From an uncultured Lachnospiraceae bacterium (GTDB lineage Bacteria > Bacillota > Clostridia > Lachnospirales > Lachnospiraceae): a stretch of DNA of 41,991 bases. Location of the stretch: NCBI GenBank assembly GCA_905235275.1, contig CAJOLA010000004.1, positions 1 through 41,991 on the forward strand, written 5' to 3'. Positions 1-8,363 of this stretch are shown here, one piece after another. Positions within the stretch are counted from its first letter, which is position 1, and every line of letters begins with the position of its first letter. Position numbers and translations under genes: made by a program. The notes under the pieces were generated by a model. The model saw only the letters and a list, made by a program, of their open reading frames with translations. It was not told where the DNA came from and made no database searches.

Positions 1-966
1 CCTTTCAGTATCGGCATTAAATTTGGTTTTTAAGTGATTATACAAATCAAGCCTCTGACTTATCCTTGAAAATTCCTCCTCGGAATAATCATCGCCATCC
101 GCATAATCGCTTAATGCTCTCACGGAGTCACTTATTATCCCCTCAGCATCGCCAAGCATTTCGTTTAAATTCATAATTTCCCCGTCATAATCGGAAATCT
201 GACTTAACGCTTTCCTTGCGGCGCCTATCATGTCAACCACGTTCTCATTCCCGTATGAGAGCTTACCGAGCGCATCGCTTAACCCCTCATTTATCTTTTG
301 ATGGTTTTGAAGCTTTACGAAGTCTCCTTCGAGTTCAGTGTCTTCACCGACCTTCAGTGCTGCGCTTTCAAGCTCATTCACCTCGAAGCGCAAAAGGTCG
401 GCTTCTCTGAGTCTTACCTCTTCATCTTCTCCGAGTCCCTGCAGCTTAGCTTTTAATTCCTGATATTCACCATACTTATCACGTAAGTCTTTTTTATCGG
501 CCGCAAATTTCTCTCCGCAGAAATAATCCACCATTTCCAGCTGATTTTCTTCTTTTAAGAGTCTGAGATTATCTCTTTGGGCATGCAAATCAAGCAGGAC
601 GGGTGCAATCTCCTTTACCTGCGCCGAATTTACGTTTATTGAATTAATTTTAAACTGTGAACGTCCGGAAAGAATCTTCCGTTGAATAATAAGCTCCCCG
701 TCAGGGATATCGGTATCGAGCATCTCACTTAACATCTCCAATACCTTTTTGTCCGAAAAATAAAAGCCTGCCTGTGCAATCGCAGGTTCGTCCGTCTCCC
801 GAAGCATCTCTCCGGGATTCTTCATGGCTAACGCTATGGCAAGCGAATCAAGAATAATTGACTTACCCGCGCCCGTCTCACCGGTAATCACGGTGAGTCC
901 GCTTTCAAAATCAATATCAGCCTCATCTATCAAAGCCATGTTTTTGACATACAGATTTGTTAGCAT
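1..966 (-). CDS. recN: DNA repair protein RecN, N-terminal 322 residues (cut by window edge)
   Basis: RecN is an SMC-like ATPase that binds DNA ends early in recombinational repair of double-strand breaks. The protein starts at an ATG (964-966) with MLTNLYVKNMALIDEADIDF, the usual RecN opening. The Walker A motif GETGAGKS lies at residues 29-36. The rest of the visible part is the helical coiled-coil arm. The reading frame stays open to base 1, so the C-terminal half, with the signature motif and Walker B, lies outside the window. It is the last visible gene of the asp23-to-recN operon and begins 10 bases after argR. The argR-recN order is a known Firmicutes arrangement. The identification is firm; only completeness is unknown. 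Confidence 0.95.
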   Translation of the reverse strand, partial: MLTNLYVKNMALIDEADIDFESGLTVITGETGAGKSIILDSLAIALAMKNPGEMLRETDEPAIAQAGFYFSDKKVLEMLSEMLDTDIPDGELIIQRKILSGRSQFKINSINVNSAQVKEIAPVLLDLHAQRDNLRLLKEENQLEMVDYFCGEKFAADKKDLRDKYGEYQELKAKLQGLGEDEEVRLREADLLRFEVNELESAALKVGEDTELEGDFVKLQNHQKINEGLSDALGKLSYGNENVVDMIGAARKALSQISDYDGEIMNLNEMLGDAEGIISDSVRALSDYADGDDYSEEEFSRISQRLDLYNHLKTKFNADTER

Positions 967-976
967 TTTTCCCCCG

Positions 977-1429
977 TTATTTTTTTATTACTTTATTAAT
1001 CTTCTCCATAAGAGTCTCTGCCGCCTCGTCATCCTTTGTCGCAAGCATAATGGTATCGTCTCCCGCTATGGATCCGATCTCCTCATCAAAAGAAAGGGCG
1101 TCCACCGCGGCACATACCGCCATGGCCATTCCCGACACGGTCTTTATGACAAGAAGATTCTTTGCCGTATCCATGGATATGAATCCTTCTTTTAACACGT
1201 TTACGTATTTATCACCCATGCTGAATTCGGAAGGATTAAGCACCACATACTTCTGATGCTTTCCGTCCGTGGATGTCTTGGTAAGCTTAAGCTCTCTTAT
1301 ATCTCTTGAGACAGTTGCCTGCGTCACGTTATAACCGGCTCTCTGAAGAGCTTCCGCAAGCTCGTCCTGTGTCTCAATATCATTATTCTCAATAAGTTCC
1401 AATATTTTTTTATGTCGCTGTGTTTTCAT
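977..1429 (-). CDS. argR: arginine repressor ArgR
   Basis: This is the hexameric arginine-responsive regulator that represses arginine synthesis genes and, in relatives, activates catabolic ones. The 150-residue length is typical. The winged-helix DNA-binding domain is at about 1-70, with recognition-helix signature QATVSRDIREL at 37-47. The C-terminal oligomerisation and arginine-binding domain carries GSIAGDDTI at 119-127, with the two aspartates that contact arginine. I chose the ATG giving MKTQRHKK, because an upstream in-frame ATG (1450) would lie inside nadK and add seven atypical residues. A G-rich ribosome site sits just upstream of the chosen start. It begins 8 bases after nadK. No arginine biosynthesis genes are in the window, so its targets are elsewhere. 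Confidence 0.95.
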   Translation of the reverse strand: MKTQRHKKILELIENNDIETQDELAEALQRAGYNVTQATVSRDIRELKLTKTSTDGKHQKYVVLNPSEFSMGDKYVNVLKEGFISMDTAKNLLVIKTVSGMAMAVCAAVDALSFDEEIGSIAGDDTIMLATKDDEAAETLMEKINKVIKK

Positions 1430-1437
1430 GTGCCCCC

Positions 1438-2298
1438 TTATACAAAGCATTGCCTTACGCGCTGCAAAAAGCTGATCTTATTCGTTCTGATAAACAGTGC
1501 CTCTTCGGGAAATCTTCTGATAAGAATCTTATCTCCCGTTTCAAGCTTAAAGCTCGTCTCTCCGTCAAATGTTATCTCTTTGCCTTCGCCCACCATCTTT
1601 TTATCGGTTATCTCGATCTTAATCTCATCATCCGGATCAAGAATAATACTTCTTGAGTTCAGAGTGTGCGGGCAAATCGGAGTTATCATTATCATCTTGG
1701 CATTCGGCTTGATAATCGGTCCTCCCGCAGAAAGTGAATAAGCGGTCGATCCCGTGGCAGTCGTTATTATCACACCGTCGGCAAAGTATGTATTAAGAAA
1801 TTCATTATTTACGGATATATCAAAGTCGATAACCTTAAGACCGCCGCTTCTGTTAATTACGGCTTCGTTAAGAGCAAAATTATCGTAGACGGTCTCTTTG
1901 TTCCTGATAACCTCACCCCATATCATCATACGCTTGGCTGTCTCATATTCTCCCGCAAGATATCTGTCGAGCGACTCGGTTGCCGTCTCCATATCCGTAT
2001 CCGTAAGGAATCCCACAGTACCGATGTTAATTCCAAGAATCGGTATCTTAAGATAATGCAGGTCTCTTGAAGCCTGAAGTATCGTTCCGTCTCCTCCGAG
2101 AGCGATGATGCAGTCAACATCATCAGGCACCTGATTCGCATCCGTATAAAGATACTTTTTATTCTTAATGTTGGGATTCGGCTTCCAGACCGTACACTCC
2201 ATACCTTTTGACTCAAGATATTTTCTTATATTTCCCGAAATCTGCCCGTCAGGGTCTTTATGTTGGTTGGATACTATAAAAAAACGTTTCGTTTCCAT
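1438..2298 (-). CDS. nadK: NAD kinase
   Basis: The enzyme phosphorylates NAD to NADP using ATP or polyphosphate in the cytosol. The 286 residues match the family's usual length. The diagnostic GGDGT motif is at 68-72, followed by the NAD-binding stretches NEAVINR and DGVIITTATGSTAYSLSAGG. It lies between tlyA (24-base gap) and argR (8-base gap) in the isoprenoid and repair operon. This position is conserved in many Firmicutes, and NADPH is used by the isoprenoid (MEP) pathway that dxs opens. Nothing is unusual in the protein. Confidence 0.96.
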   Translation of the reverse strand: METKRFFIVSNQHKDPDGQISGNIRKYLESKGMECTVWKPNPNIKNKKYLYTDANQVPDDVDCIIALGGDGTILQASRDLHYLKIPILGINIGTVGFLTDTDMETATESLDRYLAGEYETAKRMMIWGEVIRNKETVYDNFALNEAVINRSGGLKVIDFDISVNNEFLNTYFADGVIITTATGSTAYSLSAGGPIIKPNAKMIMITPICPHTLNSRSIILDPDDEIKIEITDKKMVGEGKEITFDGETSFKLETGDKILIRRFPEEALFIRTNKISFLQRVRQCFV

Positions 2299-2322
2299 AT
2301 GATATATACCCTTTATTTATAT

Positions 2323-3129
2323 TTATAAGCTTTTATGCGCTGCCTCTACTATACCACTAATTAAAGCCTCCGAATCAAAAATATCCGATTCCGGCTTTTC
2401 TCTCATCAGAAAGACAAGGTACTCGATATTACCCTCGGGCCCTTTAATAGGCGAAAAATCAAGGCTTACGGGATACAGTCCCAGGCTTTTTGCATATTCG
2501 CAAACCTTCCAAATCACTTCCTCGTGAACCTTGGAGTCTCTGACCACACCTTTTTTTCCAACCTGCTGCCTTCCGGCCTCAAACTGCGGCTTTATCAGAC
2601 ACACCATCCGGGCGTCGTCACTTAGCAATTCCTTCACGGGCTCAAGTATCTTGGTAAGTGAAATAAATGAAACATCGGCACTCGCAAATTCTATCCTGTC
2701 GGAAATATCCTCCGGCGTCACATACCTGATGTTTGTTCTCTCCATGCAGACAACGCGTTCGTCATTTCTTAAACCCCAGTCAAACTGACCGTGTCCCACG
2801 TCAACCGCATATACCTTTGCCGCGTCATTTTGCAGCATGCAGTCTGTAAAGCCGCCTGTCGATGCGCCTATGTCCATGCACACCTTCCCGGCAAGGTCTA
2901 TCCCGAAGCTCTTTATTGCTTTATCAAGCTTCAGGCCGCCCCTGCTTACAAAGGGAGGCTTTTCACCGCGCACTTCTATATCGGAATCCGTCGAAAATGT
3001 AGCGCCGGCCTTATCTTCCTTTTGTCCGTTCACGTATACGTTTCCGGACATGATAAATGCCTTTGCCTTCTCTCTTGAAGAGGCAAGACCTTTTGAAACC
3101 AGCAGCACGTCCAAACGCTCTTTTTCCAT
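2323..3129 (-). CDS. tlyA: TlyA-family rRNA (cytidine-2'-O)-methyltransferase
   Basis: This is an S4-domain RNA methyltransferase of the TlyA/hemolysin A family. Characterised members 2'-O-methylate cytidines of 16S and/or 23S rRNA. The N-terminal S4 RNA-binding domain (about residues 1-60) begins MEKERLDVLLVSKGLASSRE. It is followed by an FtsJ-like Rossmann fold with the SAM-binding motif DIGASTGGFTDCML at about 86-99 and later ADVSFISL and LIKPQFE segments. The 268-residue length is normal. The start has a GGAG ribosome site and lies 7 bases after dxs. Whether this copy modifies 16S, 23S or both cannot be read from the sequence. The old 'hemolysin' label should not be taken as a function. 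Confidence 0.92.
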   Translation of the reverse strand: MEKERLDVLLVSKGLASSREKAKAFIMSGNVYVNGQKEDKAGATFSTDSDIEVRGEKPPFVSRGGLKLDKAIKSFGIDLAGKVCMDIGASTGGFTDCMLQNDAAKVYAVDVGHGQFDWGLRNDERVVCMERTNIRYVTPEDISDRIEFASADVSFISLTKILEPVKELLSDDARMVCLIKPQFEAGRQQVGKKGVVRDSKVHEEVIWKVCEYAKSLGLYPVSLDFSPIKGPEGNIEYLVFLMREKPESDIFDSEALISGIVEAAHKSL

Positions 3130-3136
3130 AGCTCTC

Positions 3137-5008
3137 CTATCTGTCGGAAACGTTATTATATTCGGAAATTATACGTTTTTTAACCGTTTCCGGATCTATT
3201 CCCGATTCCTCGAAAAGTATCTTTACGCTTCCATGCTCGACATAATCATCGGGCAATGCTATCGGAAGCACCTTCATGTCAGTCTCCGATTCCGTTACAT
3301 ATCTGCAGACATGCTCTCCCAGTCCGCCCGTCAGGACATTCTCCTCTAAGGTGACAAGGAGCTTATGATTTTCCGCCAGACTCTTAATCAGCTTCTTATC
3401 AATGGGCTTTGCAAATCTTGCATTAATAAGAGTTACGTTAAAGCCCTCGTCCTTTAATCTCTCTCTTGTATTAGCGGCAACGTCAACCATTCTTCCGAGC
3501 GCAAAAAGAGCAATATCCTTCTCTTTATAAATGACCTCGGCTTCTCCCTTTTCTATCGGAGAATTAAATTCCTCAAGCTTTACGGAGGCAGGTCCGCTCG
3601 GATATCTGAGCGCTATCGGACCCGTTGCTTTATTTACCGCATAATCAATCGCTTCCGTCAGTTCTTTTCCGTTCTTTGGCGCAAGCACTGTCATCCCCGG
3701 TATAGATGTAAGGAAGGATATATCAAAAATACCCTGATGCGTCTCGCCGTCACTTCCCACAAGCCCGGCATGATCGATTGCAAAAATCACCTTCAGATTC
3801 TGAAGGCACACGTCATGAACAATCTGATCGTAGGCTCTCTGTAAAAACGAAGAATATACTCCGAATATCGGAATCGCACCGCCCGCGGCAAGACCGGCAG
3901 CAAATGTTACGGCGTGCTGCTCGGCAATACCGACGTCATAATATCTGTTCGGATATTCCTTTGAAAATCTCTTTAAGCCTACTCCGTCAGGCATGGCTGC
4001 CGTAATGCCGACTATCCTGTTATTACTCTTTGCCATCTCGCATATCTTATCCGAGAAAACGGAAGCATAAGACGGACCGGCAGTTTTTAATTTTTCTCCG
4101 GTCTGTATGTCGAACGGTGCCACGCCGTGGAATGATGACGGTGATTTCTCGGCAGGAGTATATCCCTTTCCCTTCTTGGTAAGGACGTGAACCATTACCG
4201 GTCCGCTTATCTTGGACGCATAATTAAAAGCTCTTACCAGCTTGTTAACGTCATGACCGTCAACGGGACCCACATATGTAACTCCGAAGGTTTCCATTAT
4301 CTGTCCCGGAAGAAGTCTCTTCCTGAGACTGTCCTTGGTTCTTTTTAATCTTTTTGTGATCTCACGACCGTGCGGTATGTTCTTTAAATCCTTAATAACA
4401 CGCTCTTTTAAGTCATAATATCTGTCAGAGGTTCTAAGGTCCGTTAAAACATCCGACACACCGCCGACATTCTGTGAAATGGACATATTGTTATCGTTAA
4501 GAACGATAATGAAATTCCCTTTAATATTAGGAGCGTTATTAATGGCTTCATATGCCATGCCTCCCGTAAGGGCGCCGTCTCCTATAACCGATACGACCTT
4601 GTATGTCTTTCCTTCCATGTCTCTTGCGGCCGCATATCCGAGTCCCGCAGAAATTGAGGTCGAGCTGTGTCCCGTATCGAATGCGTCAAATTCGCTCTCT
4701 TCTCTCTTAGGAAAACCGCTCATACCGCCGAATTTGCGCAGTCTGTTGAATCCGCCCTTTCTGCCGGAAAGCAGCTTATGCGTATATGACTGATGTCCGA
4801 CATCCCAGATAATCTTATCCTCGGGAAGATTAAATGCAAGATGGAGCGCCATTGTAAGCTCAACAACGCCCAAATTGGACGCAAGATGACCGCCCGTCTT
4901 ACTTACGCTCTCAATCAGGAACTTTCTGATCTCGCCTGCAAGCGTTGCATATTCAGACGGTGGTATTTTTTTTATGTCGTTTGGATTGTTAATCTTTTCA
5001 AGTATCAT
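3137..5008 (-). CDS. dxs: 1-deoxy-D-xylulose-5-phosphate synthase
   Basis: Dxs condenses pyruvate with glyceraldehyde 3-phosphate, with thiamine diphosphate as cofactor. It is the first step of the MEP isoprenoid pathway and also feeds thiamine and pyridoxal synthesis. The 623-residue length is standard. The sequence shows catalytic-region H41, GHQSYTH at 71-77, and the thiamine-binding GDGALTGG at 143-150 with the downstream NDNNMSIS. The transketolase-like central domain has GIAEQHAVTFAAGLA, and the C-terminal domain includes GGLGEHV. The ATG has an AGGAG ribosome site. It follows ispA by 19 bases, so entry and prenyl-chain extension are co-transcribed. Confidence is very high. Confidence 0.97.
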   Translation of the reverse strand: MILEKINNPNDIKKIPPSEYATLAGEIRKFLIESVSKTGGHLASNLGVVELTMALHLAFNLPEDKIIWDVGHQSYTHKLLSGRKGGFNRLRKFGGMSGFPKREESEFDAFDTGHSSTSISAGLGYAAARDMEGKTYKVVSVIGDGALTGGMAYEAINNAPNIKGNFIIVLNDNNMSISQNVGGVSDVLTDLRTSDRYYDLKERVIKDLKNIPHGREITKRLKRTKDSLRKRLLPGQIMETFGVTYVGPVDGHDVNKLVRAFNYASKISGPVMVHVLTKKGKGYTPAEKSPSSFHGVAPFDIQTGEKLKTAGPSYASVFSDKICEMAKSNNRIVGITAAMPDGVGLKRFSKEYPNRYYDVGIAEQHAVTFAAGLAAGGAIPIFGVYSSFLQRAYDQIVHDVCLQNLKVIFAIDHAGLVGSDGETHQGIFDISFLTSIPGMTVLAPKNGKELTEAIDYAVNKATGPIALRYPSGPASVKLEEFNSPIEKGEAEVIYKEKDIALFALGRMVDVAANTRERLKDEGFNVTLINARFAKPIDKKLIKSLAENHKLLVTLEENVLTGGLGEHVCRYVTESETDMKVLPIALPDDYVEHGSVKILFEESGIDPETVKKRIISEYNNVSDR

Positions 5009-5027
5009 GGCGTCTCCTAAGAAGAGA

Positions 5028-5930
5028 TCAGCTTTTCCTGTTAATAAGGCTTCTTATGAGCATAATCAAAAATTCATTGTCACCTGCATTTTTAATTATG
5101 TCTTCTGCTTTAATCGAAAAATCGCTGACGTCCTTCTCTGCTTTTTCAAGTCCGTAAAGTGTCACATATGTCGTCTTATTATTATCGGCGTCACTGTGAA
5201 CGGGCTTGCCTATTTCTTCCTGGTTTCCTGTTTCATCAAGTATATCATCTCTTATCTGAAAAGCCATACCCGTAAATAAACCGGCTTCTCCGAGAGCCTT
5301 AATCTTCTCATTATCAGCCCCTGCAAGAATTGCTCCCGCCATAAATGCCGCCTCAATTAAAGCTCCCGTCTTTAATCTAAATATAAAATCAAGTTCTTCT
5401 TCGCTTAGCTTCTCACCGGTGAGATCCACGTCCAGACACTGTCCTCCCACCATCCCGAATATTCCGGCTTTCTTTGATATAACGCTCATTGCACGCGCAG
5501 CATCTGCGGACCCGGTATTTACCGTCGCATCCGACATAACCTCATATGCAAGATTAAGAAGCGCATCTCCCGCAAGAATTCCGAAATCTTCTCCGTACTT
5601 CGCATGCGTCGTCGGCAGTCCCCGTCTTAACATGTCATTATCCATAGCCGGCAGATCGTCGTGTACGAGTGAGTATGTATGGATAAATTCCATACCTGCC
5701 ATAAAAGGCGCAACTAACGACTCTTCCTTTGACTTATCTCCACCGCAAAGTCTGTAGCTCTCCAGGATAAGCATCGGGCGAAGTCTTTTACCGCCTGCTT
5801 TCACGCTGTAATTTACCGCTTCGGATATCTTTTTATACTTATCTTTTTCTTCGGGAAGAAAATTATAAATAAGAGAATTAATATAATCAACTTCTTTTTT
5901 TAATATTCCCTTAAATTCCTCTTCGGTCAT
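5028..5930 (-). CDS. ispA: polyprenyl synthetase (farnesyl/geranylgeranyl diphosphate synthase)
   Basis: This is a class I trans-prenyltransferase that builds C15-C20 allylic diphosphates from IPP and DMAPP. It shows GGKR at 46-49, the first aspartate-rich motif DDLPAMDND at 91-99, and the second, RDDILDETGN, near 220-230. The 300-residue length fits short-chain enzymes. I start at the ATG giving MTEEEFKG, because GGAAGG sits 6 bases upstream. A TTG two codons earlier overlaps that site and the xseB stop. The gene begins 2 bases after xseB. The first aspartate motif is the bacterial FPP-synthase type, so farnesyl diphosphate is the most likely product, though the product length is inferred. 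Confidence 0.93.
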   Translation of the reverse strand: MTEEEFKGILKKEVDYINSLIYNFLPEEKDKYKKISEAVNYSVKAGGKRLRPMLILESYRLCGGDKSKEESLVAPFMAGMEFIHTYSLVHDDLPAMDNDMLRRGLPTTHAKYGEDFGILAGDALLNLAYEVMSDATVNTGSADAARAMSVISKKAGIFGMVGGQCLDVDLTGEKLSEEELDFIFRLKTGALIEAAFMAGAILAGADNEKIKALGEAGLFTGMAFQIRDDILDETGNQEEIGKPVHSDADNNKTTYVTLYGLEKAEKDVSDFSIKAEDIIKNAGDNEFLIMLIRSLINRKS

Positions 5931-5932
5931 AT

Positions 5933-6142
5933 TCAACCTTCCTCTTCGGTCTCTGATTCCTCAGATATTATCTGCATTTCCTTTTCGACTTTATTAATGC
6001 TGTCATTACAGTTTTGAACAAGCTTAATTCCCTTTTTGTATAATTCAAACGACTCATCAAGAGATAACTCTCCCGACTCCATCTGTTCAATTATCTTATC
6101 AAGCTCTTCAAAATTACTTTCCAAAACATCCTTCTTTTCCAT
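5933..6142 (-). CDS. xseB: exodeoxyribonuclease VII small subunit
   Basis: XseB is the small helical subunit that binds in many copies to XseA to form exonuclease VII, which degrades single-stranded DNA. The 69 residues are typical, with the family core of SNFEELDKIIEQMESGELSLDESFELYKKG cadence at about 7-36 and an acidic, variable C-terminus. I use the internal ATG giving MEKKDVLE because AGGAG lies 7 bases before it; the longer frame from 6172 has no ribosome site. The first 29 bases overlap the end of xseA, suggesting translational coupling. Confidence 0.93.
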   Translation of the reverse strand: MEKKDVLESNFEELDKIIEQMESGELSLDESFELYKKGIKLVQNCNDSINKVEKEMQIISEESETEEEG

Positions 6143-7394
6143 CGGTCTTCTCCTTAATGGCTGCTTTCGCATTTCCGTCCGTAAAATATATCTTTACCGT
6201 ATCGTCGATATTAATATCATTAATGCTGTTTACACGCTTCCCCTTTTCATCCTCGACATATCCGTATCCCCTCGATAATGAATTAAGAGGAGAAAGCGCT
6301 TCGAGCTTACCTGCATAGCCTGATATCTGCTGCTTCCCCATGGCAAGCGTCCGGCTCATAAGCATTTGTATCTTGTCCGCATTACCCGACACCATCGCGG
6401 AATATCTCATAAGAACATTTTTTAAAATACGATCCAAAAGTTCTTTTTTGTTTTGTGCCAGCTTCTTTTGGGAATCAAGCTTTGCCTTCGGGCTTTGAGC
6501 CTGCAGCTTTAACCGGTAATTCTCAAGCCTAATTTTTAGATCATCTATCTTATCCGCCAAAATACCCGTCACCGTATCACGGTATCCGAATATCCGCTCC
6601 TTAATATAACTCCATTCGCACACCGCGCGCCTTGCCGCATCGGAAGGCGTCGCCGCCCTTACGTCGGCAACAAAATCGGTGATTGCAACGTCCGTCTCAT
6701 GTCCCACGGCAGACACTATGGGAGTTTTTGCCATGAATACGGCCTCAGCCGTCTCCCTCTCGTTAAATGCCCAGAGGTCTTCAATGGAGCCTCCGCCGCG
6801 ACCGATAATAATCACATCAAGCCCCAGCTTATCAAGGGTTTTAATACCTTTTACGATACTTGCCGTTGCACCTTCACCCTGAACAAGTGCCGGATACAAA
6901 AAAAGTTCGACGTACGGATTCCTGTCATAACTGATGTGCATTATATCCTGAATGGCCGCTCCGGTCCTTGCCGTAACTATACCGATACGTCTTGCAAATT
7001 CCGGAATCGGTTTCTTATATTGCGCGGAAAAGTATCCTATCTCCTCGAATTCTTTTTTTAACTGTTCAAACTTAAGATGGAGATCGCCCAGCCCTTCAGG
7101 CCTTATCTCCAATACGTTTATCTGATAATAACCGCCAACCTCATATACCGAAATGCTTCCGGTAACTATAACCTTCTGTCCGTCCTCAAGGTTAAATGCC
7201 GGTCTCGGTCTCGTTTTCCATAAAACGGCTTTAATGTTGGACTTTTCATCCTTTAAAGTAAAATAAATGTGTCCGTTATCATGATGCTTACAATTGGATA
7301 TCTCACCCTTCACACAGATATTGCTTAACGCAAAATCCTGGGAAATAAGAGTCTTTATCCTCGCATTCACTTCAGATACTGAATATTCTTTCAA
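6114..7394 (-). CDS. xseA: exodeoxyribonuclease VII large subunit
   Basis: This is the catalytic subunit of exonuclease VII. It has an N-terminal OB-fold (about residues 1-100, with VKGEISNCKHHDNGHIYFTLKD), then the nuclease domain with the family segments RIGIVTARTGAAIQDI, IIGRGGGSIEDLWAFN and PIVSAVGHETDVAITDFVAD. A long helical region and a C-terminal LSRGYGYV end the protein. The 426-residue length is normal. The start is a TTG with GGGAG 7 bases upstream, and its TTGA overlaps the nusB stop by 4 bases. This frame overlaps xseB at its other end. The enzyme is cytosolic and acts in repair. Confidence 0.95.
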   Translation of the reverse strand: MKEYSVSEVNARIKTLISQDFALSNICVKGEISNCKHHDNGHIYFTLKDEKSNIKAVLWKTRPRPAFNLEDGQKVIVTGSISVYEVGGYYQINVLEIRPEGLGDLHLKFEQLKKEFEEIGYFSAQYKKPIPEFARRIGIVTARTGAAIQDIMHISYDRNPYVELFLYPALVQGEGATASIVKGIKTLDKLGLDVIIIGRGGGSIEDLWAFNERETAEAVFMAKTPIVSAVGHETDVAITDFVADVRAATPSDAARRAVCEWSYIKERIFGYRDTVTGILADKIDDLKIRLENYRLKLQAQSPKAKLDSQKKLAQNKKELLDRILKNVLMRYSAMVSGNADKIQMLMSRTLAMGKQQISGYAGKLEALSPLNSLSRGYGYVEDEKGKRVNSINDINIDDTVKIYFTDGNAKAAIKEKTDGKEGCFGK

Positions 7395-7852
7395 TCTTTT
7401 GCTCCCGAATCCTTCGGCTTTACAGCCGCCAAAATCCCGTTAATAAAGGCAGGCGCATCAGCCTCGCCATAACTTTTGGCAAGCTCAACCGCCTCGTTAA
7501 TTGCCACATTATCGGGAATATTCTCATCAAAAAGAATCTCGTAAACAGCCACTCTGAGTATGGCAAGCTCTGCTTTTCCGATCCTTGAAGTGGACCACCC
7601 CTTGGAGTTCTTATTGATAACCTCGTCAATCTCACCGACGGACTCCAAAATCTTTGCGGACTTATCCGCGATATAGTCTCTGTCTTCGTCGTTTAGAATG
7701 ATTGCATTTCCGTCATCATCCGTCAAATTATCAAGGTACAAGGAAATCTGTTCAGGGGCCCGTTCTTCTTCGATAAAATCCTTAGTAAATATAATCTTAA
7801 AAATATGTTCTCTAATCTGTGATCTTGTAACTGAATCCTTACCCTTACTCAT
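7391..7852 (-). CDS. nusB: transcription antitermination factor NusB
   Basis: NusB is an all-helical RNA-binding protein that works with NusE (S10), NusA and NusG on boxA in rRNA antitermination. The 153 residues contain the typical N-terminal RSQIREHIFKIIF helix and the C-terminal family signatures WSTSRIGKAELAILRVAVYEILF and PDNVAINEAVELAKSYG, then FINGILAAV. It overlaps asp23 by 8 bases and xseA by 4. Its N-terminus is slightly extended relative to the shortest homologues. The identification is secure. Confidence 0.94.
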   Translation of the reverse strand: MSKGKDSVTRSQIREHIFKIIFTKDFIEEERAPEQISLYLDNLTDDDGNAIILNDEDRDYIADKSAKILESVGEIDEVINKNSKGWSTSRIGKAELAILRVAVYEILFDENIPDNVAINEAVELAKSYGEADAPAFINGILAAVKPKDSGAKD

Positions 7853-8225
7853 TATCTACTGATACTCCGGCAATTTTTACGTTTACGCTTTTTACTTTAA
7901 GACCCGTCATGGTCTCAATGGCTGACTTAACCTTTTCCTGTACCTGCTCACAAACCTCGGGTATCTCATATCCGTCGGCAATGTTAATGGAAACGTCCAC
8001 ATCAATGGTCTTCTCGCCTACGCGAAGCTTAACTCCTTTTGAGAGCTTCCCTGCTCCAAGGTGGCTTACAAGCTCATTAGTCACGTTACCGGCCATTGAC
8101 TCGACACCTTTTACCTCTGTTGCCGCAAGTGCTGCAATAACCACAACAACCTCATCCGAGATACGCACTTCACCTATATTAATGTTCTCCCTTATTGGAT
8201 AATTGATACGCTTTGCCTCACTCAT
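7845..8225 (-). CDS. Asp23/Gls24-family envelope stress protein
   Basis: This small Asp23/Gls24 (DUF322) protein has 126 residues. In Staphylococcus, Asp23 is an abundant membrane-associated protein linked to cell-envelope stress; the molecular role of clostridial copies is unclear. The sequence shows IRISDEVVVVIAALAATEVKGVESMAG near the N-terminus, a conserved GVKLRVGEKTIDVDVSINIADGYEIPEV core and a C-terminal VKSVNVKIAGVSV. There is no membrane segment. I start at the ATG 6 bases after AGGAGG; an in-frame GTG one codon earlier sits too close to it. It is the first gene of the operon to recN and its expression probably reflects the promoter at 8275-8304. Confidence 0.9.
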   Translation of the reverse strand: MSEAKRINYPIRENINIGEVRISDEVVVVIAALAATEVKGVESMAGNVTNELVSHLGAGKLSKGVKLRVGEKTIDVDVSINIADGYEIPEVCEQVQEKVKSAIETMTGLKVKSVNVKIAGVSVDNE

Positions 8226-8274
8226 CACAAACCTCCTGATTCTAGGGCTTATTACCGTAAATTACTTACCCCCG

Positions 8275-8304
8275 ATTATATCACATTTTGAATTTACAAA
8301 ACAA
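8275..8304 (-). promoter_or_regulatory. sigma-A-type promoter for the asp23-recN operon
   Basis: On the minus strand TTGTTT (8299-8304) is followed after 18 bases by a perfect TATAAT (8275-8280), about 50 bases upstream of the asp23 ATG. The -35 box directly abuts the -35 box of the divergent promoter at 8293-8321. This is a consensus-based assignment only. Confidence 0.7.
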
Positions 8305-8321
8305 AAACTTTACAGTAAAAT
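8293..8321 (+). promoter_or_regulatory. sigma-A-type promoter for the MurE-like gene
   Basis: TTTACA (8293-8298) and TAAAAT (8316-8321) are separated by 17 bases, 43 bases before the ATG at 8364. A strong GGGGAGG ribosome site follows. The two divergent -35 boxes are side by side, so two polymerases could hardly bind at once. Confidence 0.65.
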
Positions 8322-8363
8322 GCAATCATCTATTTGCACGATTAAGCGCGGGGAGGCATTTCC

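Noticed and set aside
824-1256. Open plus-strand frames over recN/argR
   Set aside because: Shadows of well-supported minus-strand genes, without ribosome sites or family features.
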